Shown: positions 17,075-29,864, counted from the first letter of the stretch. The stretch is DNA of 64,000 nucleotides from Sternotherus odoratus (GCA_032164245.1 JAVMKO010000002.1:56143840-56207839), one strand, 5' to 3'. Numbers and translations are program-made. Notes: generated from the letters alone by a model not told the origin.

Positions 17075-20000
17075 CTAAAACCAACAGCACATGAGCCCTT
17101 GGCAGATTGCCCAGAACCAGGCTCCAAATCCCGCTAGTGGCTCACATACAAGGTAAGAGTCATGCTGCAGCCAAGGCGGCTAATTCCCCTTGAGGAACTT
17201 TGGGGGTTCATGATTCAGAGTACCCTCTTCAGAAAGAGGTCACAGGCACTGAGGCCTCTAACAATAGCTCATTCTGGAGCAGGATTCACCTCAGGAGATT
17301 TAAAGGGCCCGGGGCTCCACTGCGGTAGCTCTGGCAGTGATTTAAAGGGCCTGGGGCTTCCAGCCACCACTACCACAGCCAGAACCAGGGGCCCTTTAAA
17401 TCTTGATTCAAAGGACTCGGGGCTCTTGTCACGGTACTGAAATAGTGTGGTACCGTGTAAATCAATGGGTGCACGAAATATTATGTGAAGGGGGTCATAA
17501 CAGGTGTCTTATGTATGTATCTATTCCATATGTGTGTATCTATTCCATATGTGTGTATCAATTTAGCAGTTGAAGTTATGAATATTGGCTCTGGACTGTC
17601 TGTCTTCCAAATATTGTGCTCTGCTGGGGAAGAAGATTCCTGAATACTGGGTGTCAGCTTGGCTTGGGCTGCCTGATGGCCCATTAAGGGACTATCAGCA
17701 ACACAATGGACTCTGGGAGCTTGGAATGCTCCAATCCAGACAACAAGTCTACAAGAGGAAGCCTGGGCATAATGGCTTCTGCCTGCAAATGATGAGTCAT
17801 GCATGGACATGTGATCTGCCCATGTGACTCCAGGACTCCATGGGGCTGGACTTTTCACAGCAGGAACAAAGAGGTGTTTGCAACTGGGAAAAAAACTATA
17901 AATGAAGCTGCTACAGCCCCTCCATTTTTCGTCTTTCACCTCCAGTCTTCAGCCTGCTTTGTTTCCAGCTTTGGATGGAACTTTGCTACTCAGGGAACTC
18001 TGGACAATGGTACTGACCCATCCCCCAAATGGGATGCATCCAAAGACTTTGATTTGAACCTGCAGTTTATTCTACCTTTGCTGCAAGCCTGAGCTAAGAG
18101 ATGTGCCATTACTGCATGTAATTGATTTCTTTTAAGCATTCTTAACCCTCACCTAGACCTTTTTCCTTTTGTAATAAACCTTTAGATTTTAGATTCTAAA
18201 GGATTGGCTACAGCGTGATTTGTGGTAAGATCTGATTTGTATATTGACCTGGGTCTGGGGCCTGATTCTTTGGAATTGGGGAGAACCGTTTTCTTTATTT
18301 GGGGGATTGGTTTTCATAACCATTGATCCCCAGGACAGGTGGCTGCTGGTGGTGATACTGGGAATCTGGAGTGTCTTAAGGGGATTGCTTGTGTGACTTG
18401 TGGTTAGCCAGTGGGGTGAGACCAAAGTCTTTTCTGTTTAGCTGGTTTGGTTTGCCTTAGTGTGAAGAAACCCCAGCTTTGAGCTGTAGTTGCCCCTTTG
18501 GAAGCAATCTGTCCTGATCTGACACTTACAGTTGGATCCCACCAGGAACAGCACCGTCACAGCTCTAACGACCCTGTCCATTCTGGTTGAGGCCCAGCTC
18601 CCTGCTCAGGACTCCGGAGCACCGGTAAGTCCTTGCTCGGGTGTCCTCCAGGGAGACAGTGAGTGGAGCCAGATCCCTTGAGTTACAATCCTGCATTAAC
18701 TCAACGCCCCACAGGTTTCCTTTTATGCCATGGAGAAATGGATCCATGTATCGCCCCAAACTACCGGTAGGACCGTTAGGAAGGCTCTGAATCAGGATCC
18801 TCAGCCTCTCTCAGCTGAACTCTGTCAGTTGGAAACACACAGCAGGCTTTTGGCCTGTATCTAGGCACAGCCACTGCAGGGGGAGACAGCTCCACACCTG
18901 AGCTGCTGCAATGCACCAGCTGAGACCTTACCTCCCCGACTCTGACCACAGCTTGATATCCCAGGCCCTCGATGTCCTTGAGTCTGTCCCTACCACACAG
19001 ATCTGCTTCCTCCTCATTCCGTCCTGGGAGAGAAAGACACATTTGTGAGGTTGACAGGTTTCAGAGTGGTCGCCGTGTTAGTCTGTATCCGCAAAAAGAA
19101 CGAGCAGTATGTGTGACACCTAGAGCCTAAATACATTTATTATGCCCAAATAAATTGTTAGTCTCTAAGGTGCCACAAGTACTCCTCATTCTATTGGCGA
19201 GGTTGGCATTCTGGTTTCAGTGCCTGTGTCCTTCTGTTCCTATTGCTGGGTGCCCACTGACTGGGGCCTTCACGGAGTGGAATAGCAGGGTCCTCACCAG
19301 GCAGTTTAGTATCTGGAGGGGGATTGTTCCATTTATCACAGAAATCATCTGACCATTTCAGTCTCTGGGCTCTGGGAGTCGGTCCCTGCTAATGGTGGCA
19401 TGTAATGCTGAGAAACCACACACCCCCACAGAAATCAGGATCGGACCGTAGGTACCCAGCTGGTGACATCCAGCAAAGCTTTGTGTCCTTCCCCTGTGGT
19501 CCCTGATTCTGTCCCTACCCTCACTGTGGGCTCTTTCCCTCCATCTGTCTCAAAGCTCCATTCCTGCCCCCTCACCAGCTGGCAACCCCATGGCAGCTCA
19601 GCTGTGTCCCATGAGAGAAAAGAGCCGATTTCCTTGGCACTTTCACACTCATCGCTTCCTAATTCAGGGAGCGGGGAAGAGAAAGAATCATCATCTAAGC
19701 TGGGGTCGGTCTCAGAGGAGGAGGCTTCTTTCTATAGAGTCCCATTCCCTGGCCGAGGGAGTCACAAAGGGCGCCACTTTTCCATAGAGGTCCGTTGCCC
19801 AGCTGGGGTCAGTCTCAAAGGAGGAACCTTGTTTCTATTGGTGTCACTTCTGCTCAGCTAGGGTTGGTCTAAAAGGAGAGCCCTTAGTTCTACGGTGGTC
19901 CCATTGCCCTGCTGCAGTTACTCTCCCAGGGGCTTGTTCCTACAGCGTTCCATTTCCTAGCCGGGTTTCTTACCCCTCTGCTGCAGCAGAAGCTGGTACA

Positions 20001-23000
20001 GCCAGATTATGCCCTCCTTGGCTTCACAGCGGATGGCGTATACTGGGTCATTGATGTGCAGACCCAGCTTAGCCACAAAATACCCCACATTGGGGAAGTC
20101 AGATGAGCTCTGATGGGAGAAGGAGGAGAAGGAGAAGGGAATCCATCAGTATTCTACCTGCAGCTCTTCATCTCCCGTGGACCAGGAGTCTCTCTCCTCT
20201 GTAGCAGGTGCTGGGGGAGGGGAACTAGGGCTACAACCCTCATTCTCTCTGCCACCAAGGGAGCTTGGAGCAAAGGGACTAGGGCAAGGGCCCTCCAGGA
20301 GGACTCCAGCGGCTCCAGAAGAACACGAGCCCAATGGGCTCTGGAGCACAGCCCCTCACAGATCCAGGGGACCCACTTAGCCAGGTGAAGAGGAACTTGA
20401 CTCAAGCAGAGCTGATTCTCAGTTTGGACTCTGCCTCCCCACAGGAGCCCTCTCCATCGAGAATCCCTGTAGTTTCAAATCTCCCAGCCTGTCAGATCCA
20501 GCCCTGCCCATTCAGGAAGCTGGAAGGGTCAAAGGTCACTTACATCAAATTCCGGGAGGCAGGTGGCATAACGGAGGAGGGCAGTGCTCCTTCTTATGGC
20601 CCTCTCTCTCTCCTGTGTCACTCCGGAGGACACCCATAAATCGATGTGCTGTGGGAGAAGGAGACAGGTGAGGGTCAGGGGACAGGCGCATGTTCTACAA
20701 ATGAGTCTCTCCCCCGCCCCATGGGGCTGAGACATTGTGCTCAGGGTGGAACACCTGCCAATCGTAGAGTTTGAAAAGGGGGTTCTTGCACCCAGGGCGC
20801 TGCCCATGTCCTGCTGGTCACGAGCTGTCATTGTCTCTCCCGACTGGGACAACGTTCGGTCTTGGGATTGGTCCTATTATCTCTAAATCCAGGATCCATC
20901 AGGATCCTTCCCTCTGGGCCAGCAAAGGCAAAAGGGCCCCGGCGTTGCACTGCACTGATAGCTCTGGCCCGCTGGGTCCCAGCTGAGAGGACACAATGTA
21001 GACATGGTGTGACGCTCTGTACCTTGAAATAGCACCCTGGAACCCCCATATTCACCACTGTGATGTGATGATGATACGGTCGGTACAAAGTATGTCATGT
21101 GAGGTAGCATTTGAGAAGTCATGATCTGTTGGACATTACTCTCCGGTTGAACTGGGTGTACTAGTCCTGTGTGTGAAGGGATGAAGTGCTGCTGTGTGTG
21201 TGTTACTGAAGTACACGGTGAGGTTGGGAGATGCTCACAGCTAGCCTTTCAATGGCAACAAAGGAGCAACTGACAAGACACATTTACATCAGGACCAGCC
21301 AGACATGTGTCGATGGCCCATCAAGAAGACTCCTCAGAGACTCCTCAGAGAGGGCGCGTTCAAAATGGGGGCTGCCTACGCCCCATGTCAGGGCAAGGAT
21401 CTTTCAAGCACCTGGACAGAAAGGTAAGCAGGGGTCGATGACATCACCATTTGGCCTCTCTTCTCCCCCATCTTAATAGCTGGCAGATTGTTGGGAAGAC
21501 AAAGCCTTTGAATGGGGGAGATTGGTCCCAGGCTAAGAGGGAGCAAATTGCCTGAAACATCCAGTGGGGTGAACAACTGCTTTAGTCAAATCTTGCTTAG
21601 TAAAATTTAGACTGCGAGTTCATTTGTATTCTTACTTTGATCTCTGCCTACTACTTATAATCCCTTCAGATCCCTATTGTCTGCAGGGAATCAGTCTGTG
21701 TTCTAGTGTATCGAAAACAGGGTGATTTTGGATGAAGTGTGTGGAGAATCTCAGCTCAGGATACCAAGGGACGTTGCATGTCTACCACCCTTTGCTGGAG
21801 TGGCAAACTAATGAATGAGCTTGCGCTGTCCCAGGAAGTCTTGAGCAGTGTACGCTGGGATACTTCCGAGGTGCCAGGCGGGGGTAGGGGTGATTTGCTG
21901 GGGCTCCTCCCTGTATAATTCATGAGGGGCTTGGAAAGCCTTCATGCAATTTAGCTAGGTGTGGGCCTCCACAAGCTGCCGGCTGCGTGATCACAGCGGC
22001 TGGAGGGGTTTGCAGTTGGTCACTGGCCCGGCACTGGTCAGAGACAGCTCAGGCTGCAGAGGTAAAGGGGCACAGTGGTCCCACACTTTCAGGTCACACA
22101 GGGCTCTTCTACTCTCTCCTTTGCAGCCCGCCGACAGAGTTAAGGTGAAATTCCCCCCAGACCCTCTCCTTGTGCTCACCTCCAGGAGGTATTGCAGCTT
22201 CTGGCAGGTGGGGTTTTCAGTTAGCAGGCCCCTCAGCATGAGATCCAGGCTGGCTGTGTATCTCTCATGCAGATCCTGCAAGAGGAGGGAGTGCCCGACA
22301 GTCATGGGATCTGAGCCTACACTGATCAGGGGATGATTAGGAGGAGGGGGCCCTGGGGATCCCTGGCAAGATTCCAAAGACACATCCTGGCCCCTCCCAA
22401 TCCTATCACTCCAGAGACTCTTAGCAAGAGTTCATGGCAGAATGACACCTGGCTCTTCAGTCCTGGCCCTTAGCAGTTCTCTGCAGAGGGCCTGGTACGC
22501 GGCTGTGTATGGAACAGCCAAAGTGCTCTGGATGGGAGCTAGGTGCCTGGGCAGAGTCCAAGCAGCAGAGCCGAGAATGAGGAGGGAAGGCCAGGATCAG
22601 CCACAGAGGGTAACGCGATCCCCTCCGTGCCATTTGGTTAACCCTAGACCTGTTCCCAGCTCTGCTCACCCCTCCCCTATTCTCAGCAGCTCCACCAAAC
22701 CAAGGGAGCAGGGACCACAGGCCACTCCTGCTCCTGGGATAGAGAAGTAGGAGGAGGACCTACCTGGAACCAAGCTGTGTCCTGCCCTGTCCCCATTGTA
22801 TAGATCCTATGCAGGACCTCCCGCAGGAGGCGACATTCTACCCCCAGCTCCAGTGGCGGCTTCAGTTGGCTGGCAGGAGAGAGGAGCCTGTCTTAGACTT
22901 TGCGACACTACCCTGGGACAGGAACAGGCCCAGACCAGCAAAAACAGAAAGAGGGGCGCTAAGACGTACGGTGACCCGGCCGAAGTCACAGAGCCAGTCA

Positions 23001-24579
23001 GTGGCAGGGCTAGAACAGGGCCCGTTCCCTGATCTCACCCCTGAACCTTCCCCTCTTATATAACCCTTTACCCCGGCGATCCTCCCCCTAAGGCCACGGT
23101 AAAGTTCTTGGTGTGAAATCAACCACCAGCCAGGAAAGAGTGAACATTCCCACCGCCTCACACGCTGGATGCGAACAGCCGCAATTGGGGGTGACCTAGG
23201 AGTGGGAGGATCTGTGACTCCCGGCTCCGGGACTGAACAGCACCAGGGCAGCTGGGCAGGCGGGTTCTGGTACCTGAGGGCGTAAACTGCAGACATGGAT
23301 CTGGAGAGGATGGAGCTTGGCTCGCTCTTCCACGGGAGGTTTGCAACCAGCTCCTGGGAGACCCAAAGCGGACAGAGCAGCAGATGAGATTCAGGCCCCA
23401 CAGAGGGCCAAACTGCACTGGAGACGCAGCAGCATAACTCCTCCCCCACCCACCTTGACCCCCCTTTCCTCCCCCAATCAAACTAACCCCCCCTCCAGCT
23501 CAACCCCCACATTCCTCCCTCCCCTCTGCTGCCCCCTCCGCCCCATCTCCCCCCACTGGCCCATGTCTGGGTCCCACCCCACAAGGCCCCGGGTTTCACT
23601 CACTGTAATGCTCTCCACAAGGGCCGCTTTGGAGCAATATGGCTCCAGGCTGTCCTCGCCCATCTGTTGCATGCTGTAGCAGAGGGTGTGGATGGCCTCC
23701 AGGAAGGAGAGCTGCTTCGCCCTGTCCAACTGGGAGTGGGGTTGGGGGAGAGAGAGACGGTTAGTTAGGGGCCTCCCCGCCCCACCCAAACCAGCTCCAG
23801 GGCTCAAGTCCTCCATGGGGGAGAACAGGCAAAATCACTGTGTCTGTGGGGGGAGGAGACCCTGGCTTTTGTGGGACAAACACCCCCCTTCCGGGGGCCC
23901 AGATAACATGGGAGAAGTGCCCCCATTCGGAGGTGATGGGTTCTCGGGGTGGGGATGGCACAAGAGGCAAGACAGACTCGACGCCAGCTCAGCCAGGGGA
24001 GTTTTGTACCTCGACTATGCACTGCAGATGGTTCTGGATGATACTAATTGCTGTTTCGTGTAGAGGCTCATCTTCCTCCTCCGTGTCATCCTCATCCTCG
24101 TCCTCCTTGTTGTGCTCCTCCTCCTCCTCCTTGTCCTTTTCCTCCTGGTCCGGGTCCTCCAGCTGGTCCCTGGGGGTCCCTGGGGGTGGTGCTGGGGAGC
24201 TGGAGCTGGGCTCTCCAGAGGCCAGGGAAGGGGATGTTCCTGCCTGGTCTCTGGAGTTGGGGTCCTGGCTCCTTTGCTTCCTGGACAGGAAGCCCCAGAG
24301 CCTCTTTGCCCGGCTCCCGCCCTGTCCGGGGTCCCCCCCGCACGGGGGCCCCCTGAGGCACCTCTGTGTTGGCCCACAAGGTGCCTTAGGGCCTGATGTT
24401 GTAACTGGAGCCGTTCTCCTGGGCCATATTGGGCACTTCCACCCCCTGGAGAGCCCAGAACCTACGTCCCCACCAGCCAGGACACCGGGGCCGCTCCCTT
24501 CCTCTGCCAGCTGGCAGCCGCTTCCCATTGGCGCCACTTTCGCTGACTTTTTGCGCAGCATCTGCCTGAATCTCTTCAT
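16922..24579 (-). CDS. Maestro (MROH) HEAT-like repeat protein gene, nine exons seen, 3' end not in window
   Basis: The - strand exons are 24010-24579, 23604-23729, 23274-23353, 22764-22869, 22180-22275, 20544-20648, 19974-20109, 18932-19023 and 16922-17074. All have AG/GT borders and phases that join without a stop, giving 1464 nt (488 codons). The first exon encodes a low-complexity acidic N-terminus; the rest are amphipathic helix pairs like those of maestro/MROH proteins, notably the segment ending in WLYQLLLQQRG and the later ERAIYDPRLWVSDAGLVLML. Intact phases suggest a working gene. Which MROH member is unclear; sauropsids have many copies. Biochemical role is unknown. No terminal exon was found before the viral element. 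Confidence 0.82.
17427..18561 (+). mobile_element. Solo LTR, family B copy 1 (1135 bp, GCTCT target duplication), in an MROH intron
   Basis: Begins TGTCACGGTACTG and ends CACCGTCACA, flanked by perfect GCTCT at 17422-17426 and 18562-18566. AATAAA at ~18172 supports + orientation. A second copy lies inverted at 30576-32313. It is antisense to the host gene. Confidence 0.9.
18932..19023 (-). CDS. MROH exon (92 nt)
   Basis: RNEEEADLCGRDRLKDIEGL then GYQAVVRVGE; acceptor TCTCCCAG, donor GTAAGG. Two leading bases complete the split Gly codon. Confidence 0.82.
19055..19193. repeat. Truncated interspersed repeat, common sauropsid type
   Basis: Phrases such as TTTCAGAGTGG...GTGTTAGTCTGTATCC and TTAGTCTCTAAGGTGCCACA are shared in part with the hairpin at 50553-50770. 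Lies in an MROH intron. Family not assigned. Confidence 0.5.
19974..20109 (-). CDS. MROH exon (136 nt)
   Basis: SSDFPNVGYFVAKLGLHIND then PVYAIRCEAKEGIIWLYQLL; acceptor CCCATCAG, donor GTAAGAA, ends one base into a codon. Confidence 0.85.
20544..20648 (-). CDS. MROH exon (35 codons)
   Basis: HIDLWVSSGVTQERERAIRR then STALLRYATCLPEFD, the typical MROH helix with ERERA; acceptor TCCCACAG, donor GTAAGTG, phase 0. Confidence 0.85.
20985..21930. other. MROH intron stretch with probable LTR-derived repeat
   Basis: The segment 21000-21200 (GTACAAAGTATGTCATG, GAAGTCATGATCTG) looks like an LTR-type repeat; a similar style of sequence is seen at 56985-57240. No boundaries found. Nothing coding. Confidence 0.3.
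22180..22275 (-). CDS. MROH exon (32 codons)
   Basis: DLHERYTASLDLMLRGLLTE then NPTCQKLQYLLE; acceptor CCTCTTGCAG, donor GTGAGC, phase 0. Confidence 0.82.
22764..22869 (-). CDS. MROH exon (106 nt)
   Basis: QLKPPLELGVECRLLREVLH then RIYTMGTGQDTAWFQ; acceptor CCTGCCAG, donor GTAGGT. A first base completes the codon from the previous exon. Confidence 0.8.
23274..23353 (-). CDS. MROH exon (80 nt)
   Basis: ELVANLPWKSEPSSILSRSM then SAVYALR; acceptor TCTCCCAG, donor AG|GTACC. It ends two bases into a codon, matched by the one-base start of the next exon. Confidence 0.75.
23604..23729 (-). CDS. MROH exon (42 codons)
   Basis: LDRAKQLSFLEAIHTLCYSM then QQMGEDSLEPYCSKAALVES; acceptor CACTCCCAG, donor GTGAGTG, phase 0 at both ends. 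Confidence 0.8.
24010..24579 (-). CDS. MROH exon with the start codon and acidic N-terminus
   Basis: ATG at 24577-24579 opens MKRFRQMLRKKSAKVAPMGS. Residues ~125-175 are very acidic (DPDQEEKDKEEEEEHN and following). The exon ends HLQCIVE at a GAG|GTACAA donor, phase 0. CACTTCCAG sits right before the ATG, so a non-coding upstream exon is likely. The Glu-rich stretch comes from a GA/CT-rich tract at 24065-24150. Confidence 0.75.
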
Positions 24580-24619
24580 CCTGGAAGTGAGAGGGGAGCA
24601 GCCATGAGCCTGGATTCAA

Positions 24620-26050
24620 GGCAGCCTTTCACTAACAGGCCTTCCTGTCCCCCCCACCACCTCCCCTCTGCCGGGGCAACCCCCCCCCCCGGCCCCGGGA
24701 CTGCAATCTACACACACACAGAGGAGCTCACAGGACAGGCTGCTCCCACAGTTCCCCCTCACCACTGAGGCACCAGGGGAGTCTCATCCCAGCAGTGGGG
24801 TTTTCAGTTACGTTGGACAAGCAGCTCTGCCCCACCAGCCCCCGCCCCAGGCCACACTTCCTGCCAAGCTAGAGACAGAACAGAACCTGGGAAGTCTGCC
24901 CTGGAAACCCCCAGCTAATGTTCACAAGGTCCCAAGCATATGAGGCATCCCCTCTCCCCCCCCTCCCCCCAGTTCCCAGTGATTTCATTGATTGGGGTTG
25001 GGGAGGTTCAGCAGCTGGCAGGGTCTACCTCCCCCGGAGGCTCTCAGCCTGGGAACAGTCTCATACGAGGGAAGGGCTGCCCAGGCCCAGAGCGAAGGGC
25101 TGCAGGGGGCTGTGTTAGCAAATCCAGACTCATTGGATGGAGATTTCCCCCCATTTCTGCCCCTCCCCAAGCAGAAAAGGGAAGTACCTGAGGACAAGCT
25201 AAGTGCAACTCACTTGCTCTAGGTATCGAGCCGGCAGGCAGATGCTTGGAGTTGGTCTCTCCCTTTCCCTCAGATTCTGGCAGCTGATCTGGGCAGCACA
25301 ATGCCAGAATCTGGGAGCCTGACAGTCAGTGGCTGTGAAAATAAGATGATGTTTTATTGCCAAGGGATGGATAAACTCAGGCCTACAGCCGGGGGTCCAG
25401 AACACAAACCTACTGCAGGCAGGATGCCTCCCATCTCAAGGTCCCCTAGCAATTTACACACATTTCTGAAGCCTGAGAAGCCCCGAGCCCTGGGGAAGGG
25501 ACCCCAATCCCACTGACCGAAAACCATGGCCTGGGCAGGGGAAGCCACTGCCTCAGGGTTGCACTGGGAGTCAGTGACAGAGCCAGGGATGGAGCCCAGG
25601 AGTCTTGTGTCCAGGCTCCTGCACTAACCACTAGAAGAACACTCCCTTCCAGAGCTGGCAATTGCAGGCAGCACCTATTCCCAGTCTCCCTGGCTTTGAG
25701 AGAGAATGTGGCCTGCTGCAGTGAGTGAGATGGGGTATTGGGAGTCAGGACTCCTGGCTTCCAGTGATGGTTTTTCTATTGACCTTGGACAAGCCATTCC
25801 CCCACTCAAGGTTTCAGTCCCCATCGGTAAAAAGGGTATTTAATACTTAGCCACTATTGCAAAGCGCTGTGAGATTTACCTAGAAAAAGTTGCTTTGTAA
25901 GTGCAAGGCAGCACTGGACCATCAAAGGTCAGATCCAAATTCCTAGCGTGAGTATTTGGATCTGGGCTTTAAATTCAGCCCAATAAAGAGGAGAGGAGCC
26001 CACCCTAGAGTTGGATTGAGGAGGATCAGTCCTTCCTGGGTTGGGGAATG
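24620..26050. other. Sequence upstream of the MROH start, no gene recognised
   Basis: GC-rich up to about 25700, then ordinary. A C-rich run at 24680-24692 and CCCTCTCCCCCCC at 24951. A non-coding first exon or promoter could lie here but I cannot place one. Confidence 0.3.
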
Positions 26051-28190
26051 ACAGAAGAGGCCTTTCTATCCCTAGCTGGGTAGATAAAAATAGATGATTT
26101 TAAAAATATGAACTGAATTTTTTAATTAAATTAACCACAGGTTTATTAAAAATAATTTGCTTAAAATGAACTTTGAAATTGACCACCTATGTTAAGGCCT
26201 CCAGTTATTACAAAATCTTTAAATAAGTTTAAAAGAATTGAAGACATTATATTAAACGGAACATGTTTACCGCCATGTTTTAAAGCCAGTCAGACCACTG
26301 AAGTGATGGCTAAGTTCCTGGAACCAAAGTTAGCCAAAATGCTAAAACAGCTTTGGACAGCAGGAGCGTCCTTGGAAGTTGCAGAGAATAATTCTGTATT
26401 TTTAAAGTACTGAAATAGTTCTGTTAATGACTAGTTCATTGAAATGTAAGAAACCCATTGGGAGCTGGCAAAGCAGGCAAACTTGTTCTCCTCCTTCAAT
26501 CTATGAATAAAACCTAGGTGTGAGAGGAAGAGATCTACTAGTTCATAAATCACAAAGGACATAATGACCAGAATGGATCATATCACTTCAGTAACTACAC
26601 ATAACATTTCCTTTCTCTAATCAATCAGTTCGTTTTAAATGCAAGTCATTGTTGATAAAACTTTTCTTGTGTTTCCTCATCTATATAATGGGGATGCAGA
26701 CACTTCTCTAACTCCTGGCAGTAGGGAGATTAGTTTAGGTCAAGAGCGTTAGGGGCCTTTGAGCTCAAAAAGACAATGGGGCAAGAATCCCTACTGATTT
26801 CCCACTTTTCCTACTTTTTATTTAATTTTCCTACTTTTTTCACTTAATTTTTTTTCCTTAATTTGAATTAGTTTAATACGTTATAGCAACTTTAGGCATT
26901 AATTTTGGTTGTCATAGTTTCAAGTTTAATCCCCAATAGGTCAGGTTTTTCAAAAAATAAACCTATTTTTAATTTAAATTTGAAAAATACAATTTAAATT
27001 TTTTTAAAAATCCTTTTTGGGGGTTTGGTTTGGAAACAAGCATTGACTTTTATTGACCTTGATTTTAGAAGAACTACTGCATTCAAGAGAATCATAAACT
27101 GCATTTATTCAGTTAAAGGAGAGACGGCAGCAAAATTAATATCATCAATCATTTGTTGTTTATTTGCTCACTTTTAAAGGAGACGAACTCGAGGGCTGGA
27201 CACTTGTTTATGTAGGCCCAGCTAACAGGTGGTGGGGTGGGCGGGAATACTGTCTCCATCCCTGATTGAGTAGCAGTTGCACAGGATACTGCCACAGAAC
27301 CTACATTTTATTGTCAAATCATCTAAGCCGTTCCTCTCATAAGTTTCAGCTCAACAAAAACTTCCCCTTGACAGTCACTGCCCATGTGGCTCTGCATGCA
27401 GAGAAACCTGAGCAGCAGCATTGTGACATCAGAGGTAACTCAGCACCCACCCATCACTCACTCACTCCCTTCAATAACCTTGACCCTAACTCCTTGGTCA
27501 TCTCTCCCATCGAAACCTGCAGGTTCAGTTGCTGATTTATTTTCACCAGTGGGGTTGAATTATGCAAATCACCTGCAGAGAGGTAGCACCGATTGGCTGA
27601 GTTAATTCTAAAGTCACAATGGCCTTCACCTTCCAACACCAATTTAATGGGCATGGTGTGGAAATCAGACTTTTCTGGTGTTGCTGTTTTCCTATCGTTA
27701 CCAAAATAAACAACATTCTTCTCACTGATGCCTAGAAATCCCCTGAAATTTTGGAATACATTTGACGTAGTCTTCAAAAATGATCATGTTCCAGACAAAC
27801 AAAGCAATGCCGTTGAACTGAGCATTAGGCCTCACTGCATTCAGCCAACAATAGCCTGAATCTCCTCTCTATTGACTCAGTAATGACCCCAAACTCAGCT
27901 AATCAGCATGGAGACTCTCAGGGACTGGAGGCTGAGCATTCTCAACAGATGCCCAAAAGACAGCATTAGTCACCAGGGGAGATCACTGATGGAGATCACG
28001 GTCAGCACACGATTCCAGCCCCACCTCTTTGTGAGGGCCTCTTACAATGAGAGCTAGACAAGAGCCCCACCCTCCTCAGCAAGAAGAGCAGCAGAGAGAA
28101 ATAGAACCAAAAACAAAAAAAACAAAAAAGGGAAGACGAGAAGACAAGAGGGAAGGAGGGAAAGGGAAGCCAAGAGGTCAAATTCCAAAT
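26050..28190. other. AT-rich stretch, no gene recognised
   Basis: Contains T-rich/A-rich blocks (26100-27000). A 74-codon open frame at 26189-26413 with no recognised similarity is in sequence that looks like an old interspersed repeat. Nothing else can be supported. Confidence 0.3.
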
Positions 28191-28199
28191 GCCCAGAGC

Positions 28200-28735
28200 G
28201 AGTCACTGATTCATAAATTCCCAGGCCAGAAGGAACCACTTTGGTCTTCTATTCTAGTCTGATCTTCCATATAACATGGGCCATAGAACTTCCCTCAAAA
28301 TCATTCCTATGTGAATTTGAGCACATCTTTTAGAAAAACAGCTCTTGATTTTAAAAATGCCAATTATGGAGGATCCATCACAACCCTGGGTAAATTGTTT
28401 CAAATCCTGACTGTTAAAATGCTCGCCTTATTACCAGTCTGAATTTCTCTAACTTCAGCTTGCAGCTATTGGATCTTGCTATGCCTTTGTCTGCTAAAGT
28501 GAAGAGCCCATTAGCATACATTTGTTCCCTTAAGCTCATCCCTTAACCTTCTCTTTCTTAAACTAAATAGATTTTGCTCCTTGAGTCTATTATCAGGCAT
28601 GTTTTCTAATCCTTCAAGCATTCTTCTGACTCTTCTCTGAGCCATCTCAAATTTACAAGTATCTGTCTCAAATTGTGGACACCAGAACTGGATCCAGAAT
28701 TCCAATAGTGGCTGCACCCGTGCCAAATACAAAGA
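28200..28735 (-). mobile_element. CR1 LINE 3' end, first part
   Basis: Reverse-strand translation gives ARVQPLLEFWIQFWCPQFET and LKEQNLFSLRKRRLRDELKG, the C-terminal tail of CR1 ORF2, followed by the 3' UTR type CCAGAAGGAACCACTTTGG. The element continues at ~29370 after an insertion. Confidence 0.8.
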
Positions 28736-28744
28736 TATAGAACT

Positions 28745-29173
28745 TCTCTACGACCAGGTGACAAGCAGACAATCAGAAAACCTCCATAGTATCGGATGTT
28801 AAATATGTTATGCAGCATTGTTGACCTCAGAGGTGAGCAGGCATCCCTGAAGACGAGACAACAAGTAGAAGATAATGATGGGAAGCCTGACAATAACCAT
28901 CAAAGGATGACAGCGGGGGAAACCCCAAGATTAACACCACTTAAGAACTAATGATTACAGGATGACATTGCAAAATGCATGGACTCAACTGGAAATTTAC
29001 AGGTATAAAGCATGGATGTTTTGCCATGAAACTCTGGGTTCAGTCCTGCAAAGCCTCGGAGCATCATGACCAACAGAGACCCCCAGCTCACTTACTCGTG
29101 ATCAATCTAACTGGCCATTAGATTGACTCGAACTACAACAAGAGACTGGTAACTAAGAACATCAACTGGCAGG

Positions 29174-29250
<77 letters not shown>

Positions 29251-29368
29251 TGCATGATGTGTGCGTGTAACTGAAATGCTAACTGTGTTGTATGCTTAAT
29301 AAAGTATGGTGTATTGCCTTCCTCTTATAAAAGATCCTGTGTGCTCTGTATAGCATAACACTACTTCT
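28745..29368 (+). mobile_element. Probable LTR insertion into the CR1 element
   Basis: The CR1 sequence breaks at TTCTCTAC and resumes after CATAACACTAC. The inserted ~620 bp have GGTATAAAGC at ~29002, AATAAA at ~29299 and end CATAACA, flanked by CTAC on both sides. This fits a solo LTR, though the left end lacks a clear TG. Confidence 0.5.
29175..29248. repeat. (TG)n microsatellite
   Basis: About 36 uninterrupted TG units. Confidence 0.95.
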
Positions 29369-29369
29369 A

Positions 29370-29860
29370 CCTGAGATTTCTGCTGTGTGTGCATCCAAAG
29401 ATCGCATTTGTCCTTTTGGCCAAAGCATCCCACTGGGAGCTCAAGGTCAGCTGATTAGCCAAAATGACCCTAAATCTTTTTCGGGGTCGCCGCCTCCCAT
29501 TTGGACATACTAAAATGTATGTTGCTTGTGCTCAGCTTACCGAGCAGTCCGGACGGCTCTGTGTCAGTGACATGTCCTCTTTGTTATTTACCACTCTCCC
29601 AATCTTTCTCTCATCTGCAGATTTTGCAGTGATGATTGGACATTTACTTCCAAGTCAATGATCAAAATAGCGTAGGGCCAAGAACCAATCCCTGCACGAC
29701 CCTACTAGAAAGATAGATACCTGCCCAATAAGGATTTATCATTTTACATTTTGAGATCTATTAGTTAGCTAGTTACTAAGGGGTGAATTCCTATGTGGGA
29801 CATTTTCTGCCAATTTAACATGTATTTTCCGAGCCTAGAACTTGGACGAGACCGACCAGG
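29370..29860 (-). mobile_element. CR1 LINE, continuation of 28200-28735
   Basis: Sequence after the insertion (GAGATTTCTGCTGTG, TTGGCCAAAGCATCCCACTG, GCAGATTTTGCAGTGATGAT) is the CR1 ORF2 region just upstream of the first part, antisense. Confidence 0.7.
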
Positions 29861-29864
29861 TTCC

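Noticed and set aside
24015..24607. Other long frames overlapping the first MROH exon on both strands
   Set aside because: Only the frame starting at 24579 joins the downstream exons in phase; the others reflect a GA/CT-rich tract.
26189..26413. 74-codon frame considered as a transposase fragment
   Set aside because: No catalytic or DNA-binding motif visible; sequence looks like an old repeat but cannot be assigned.
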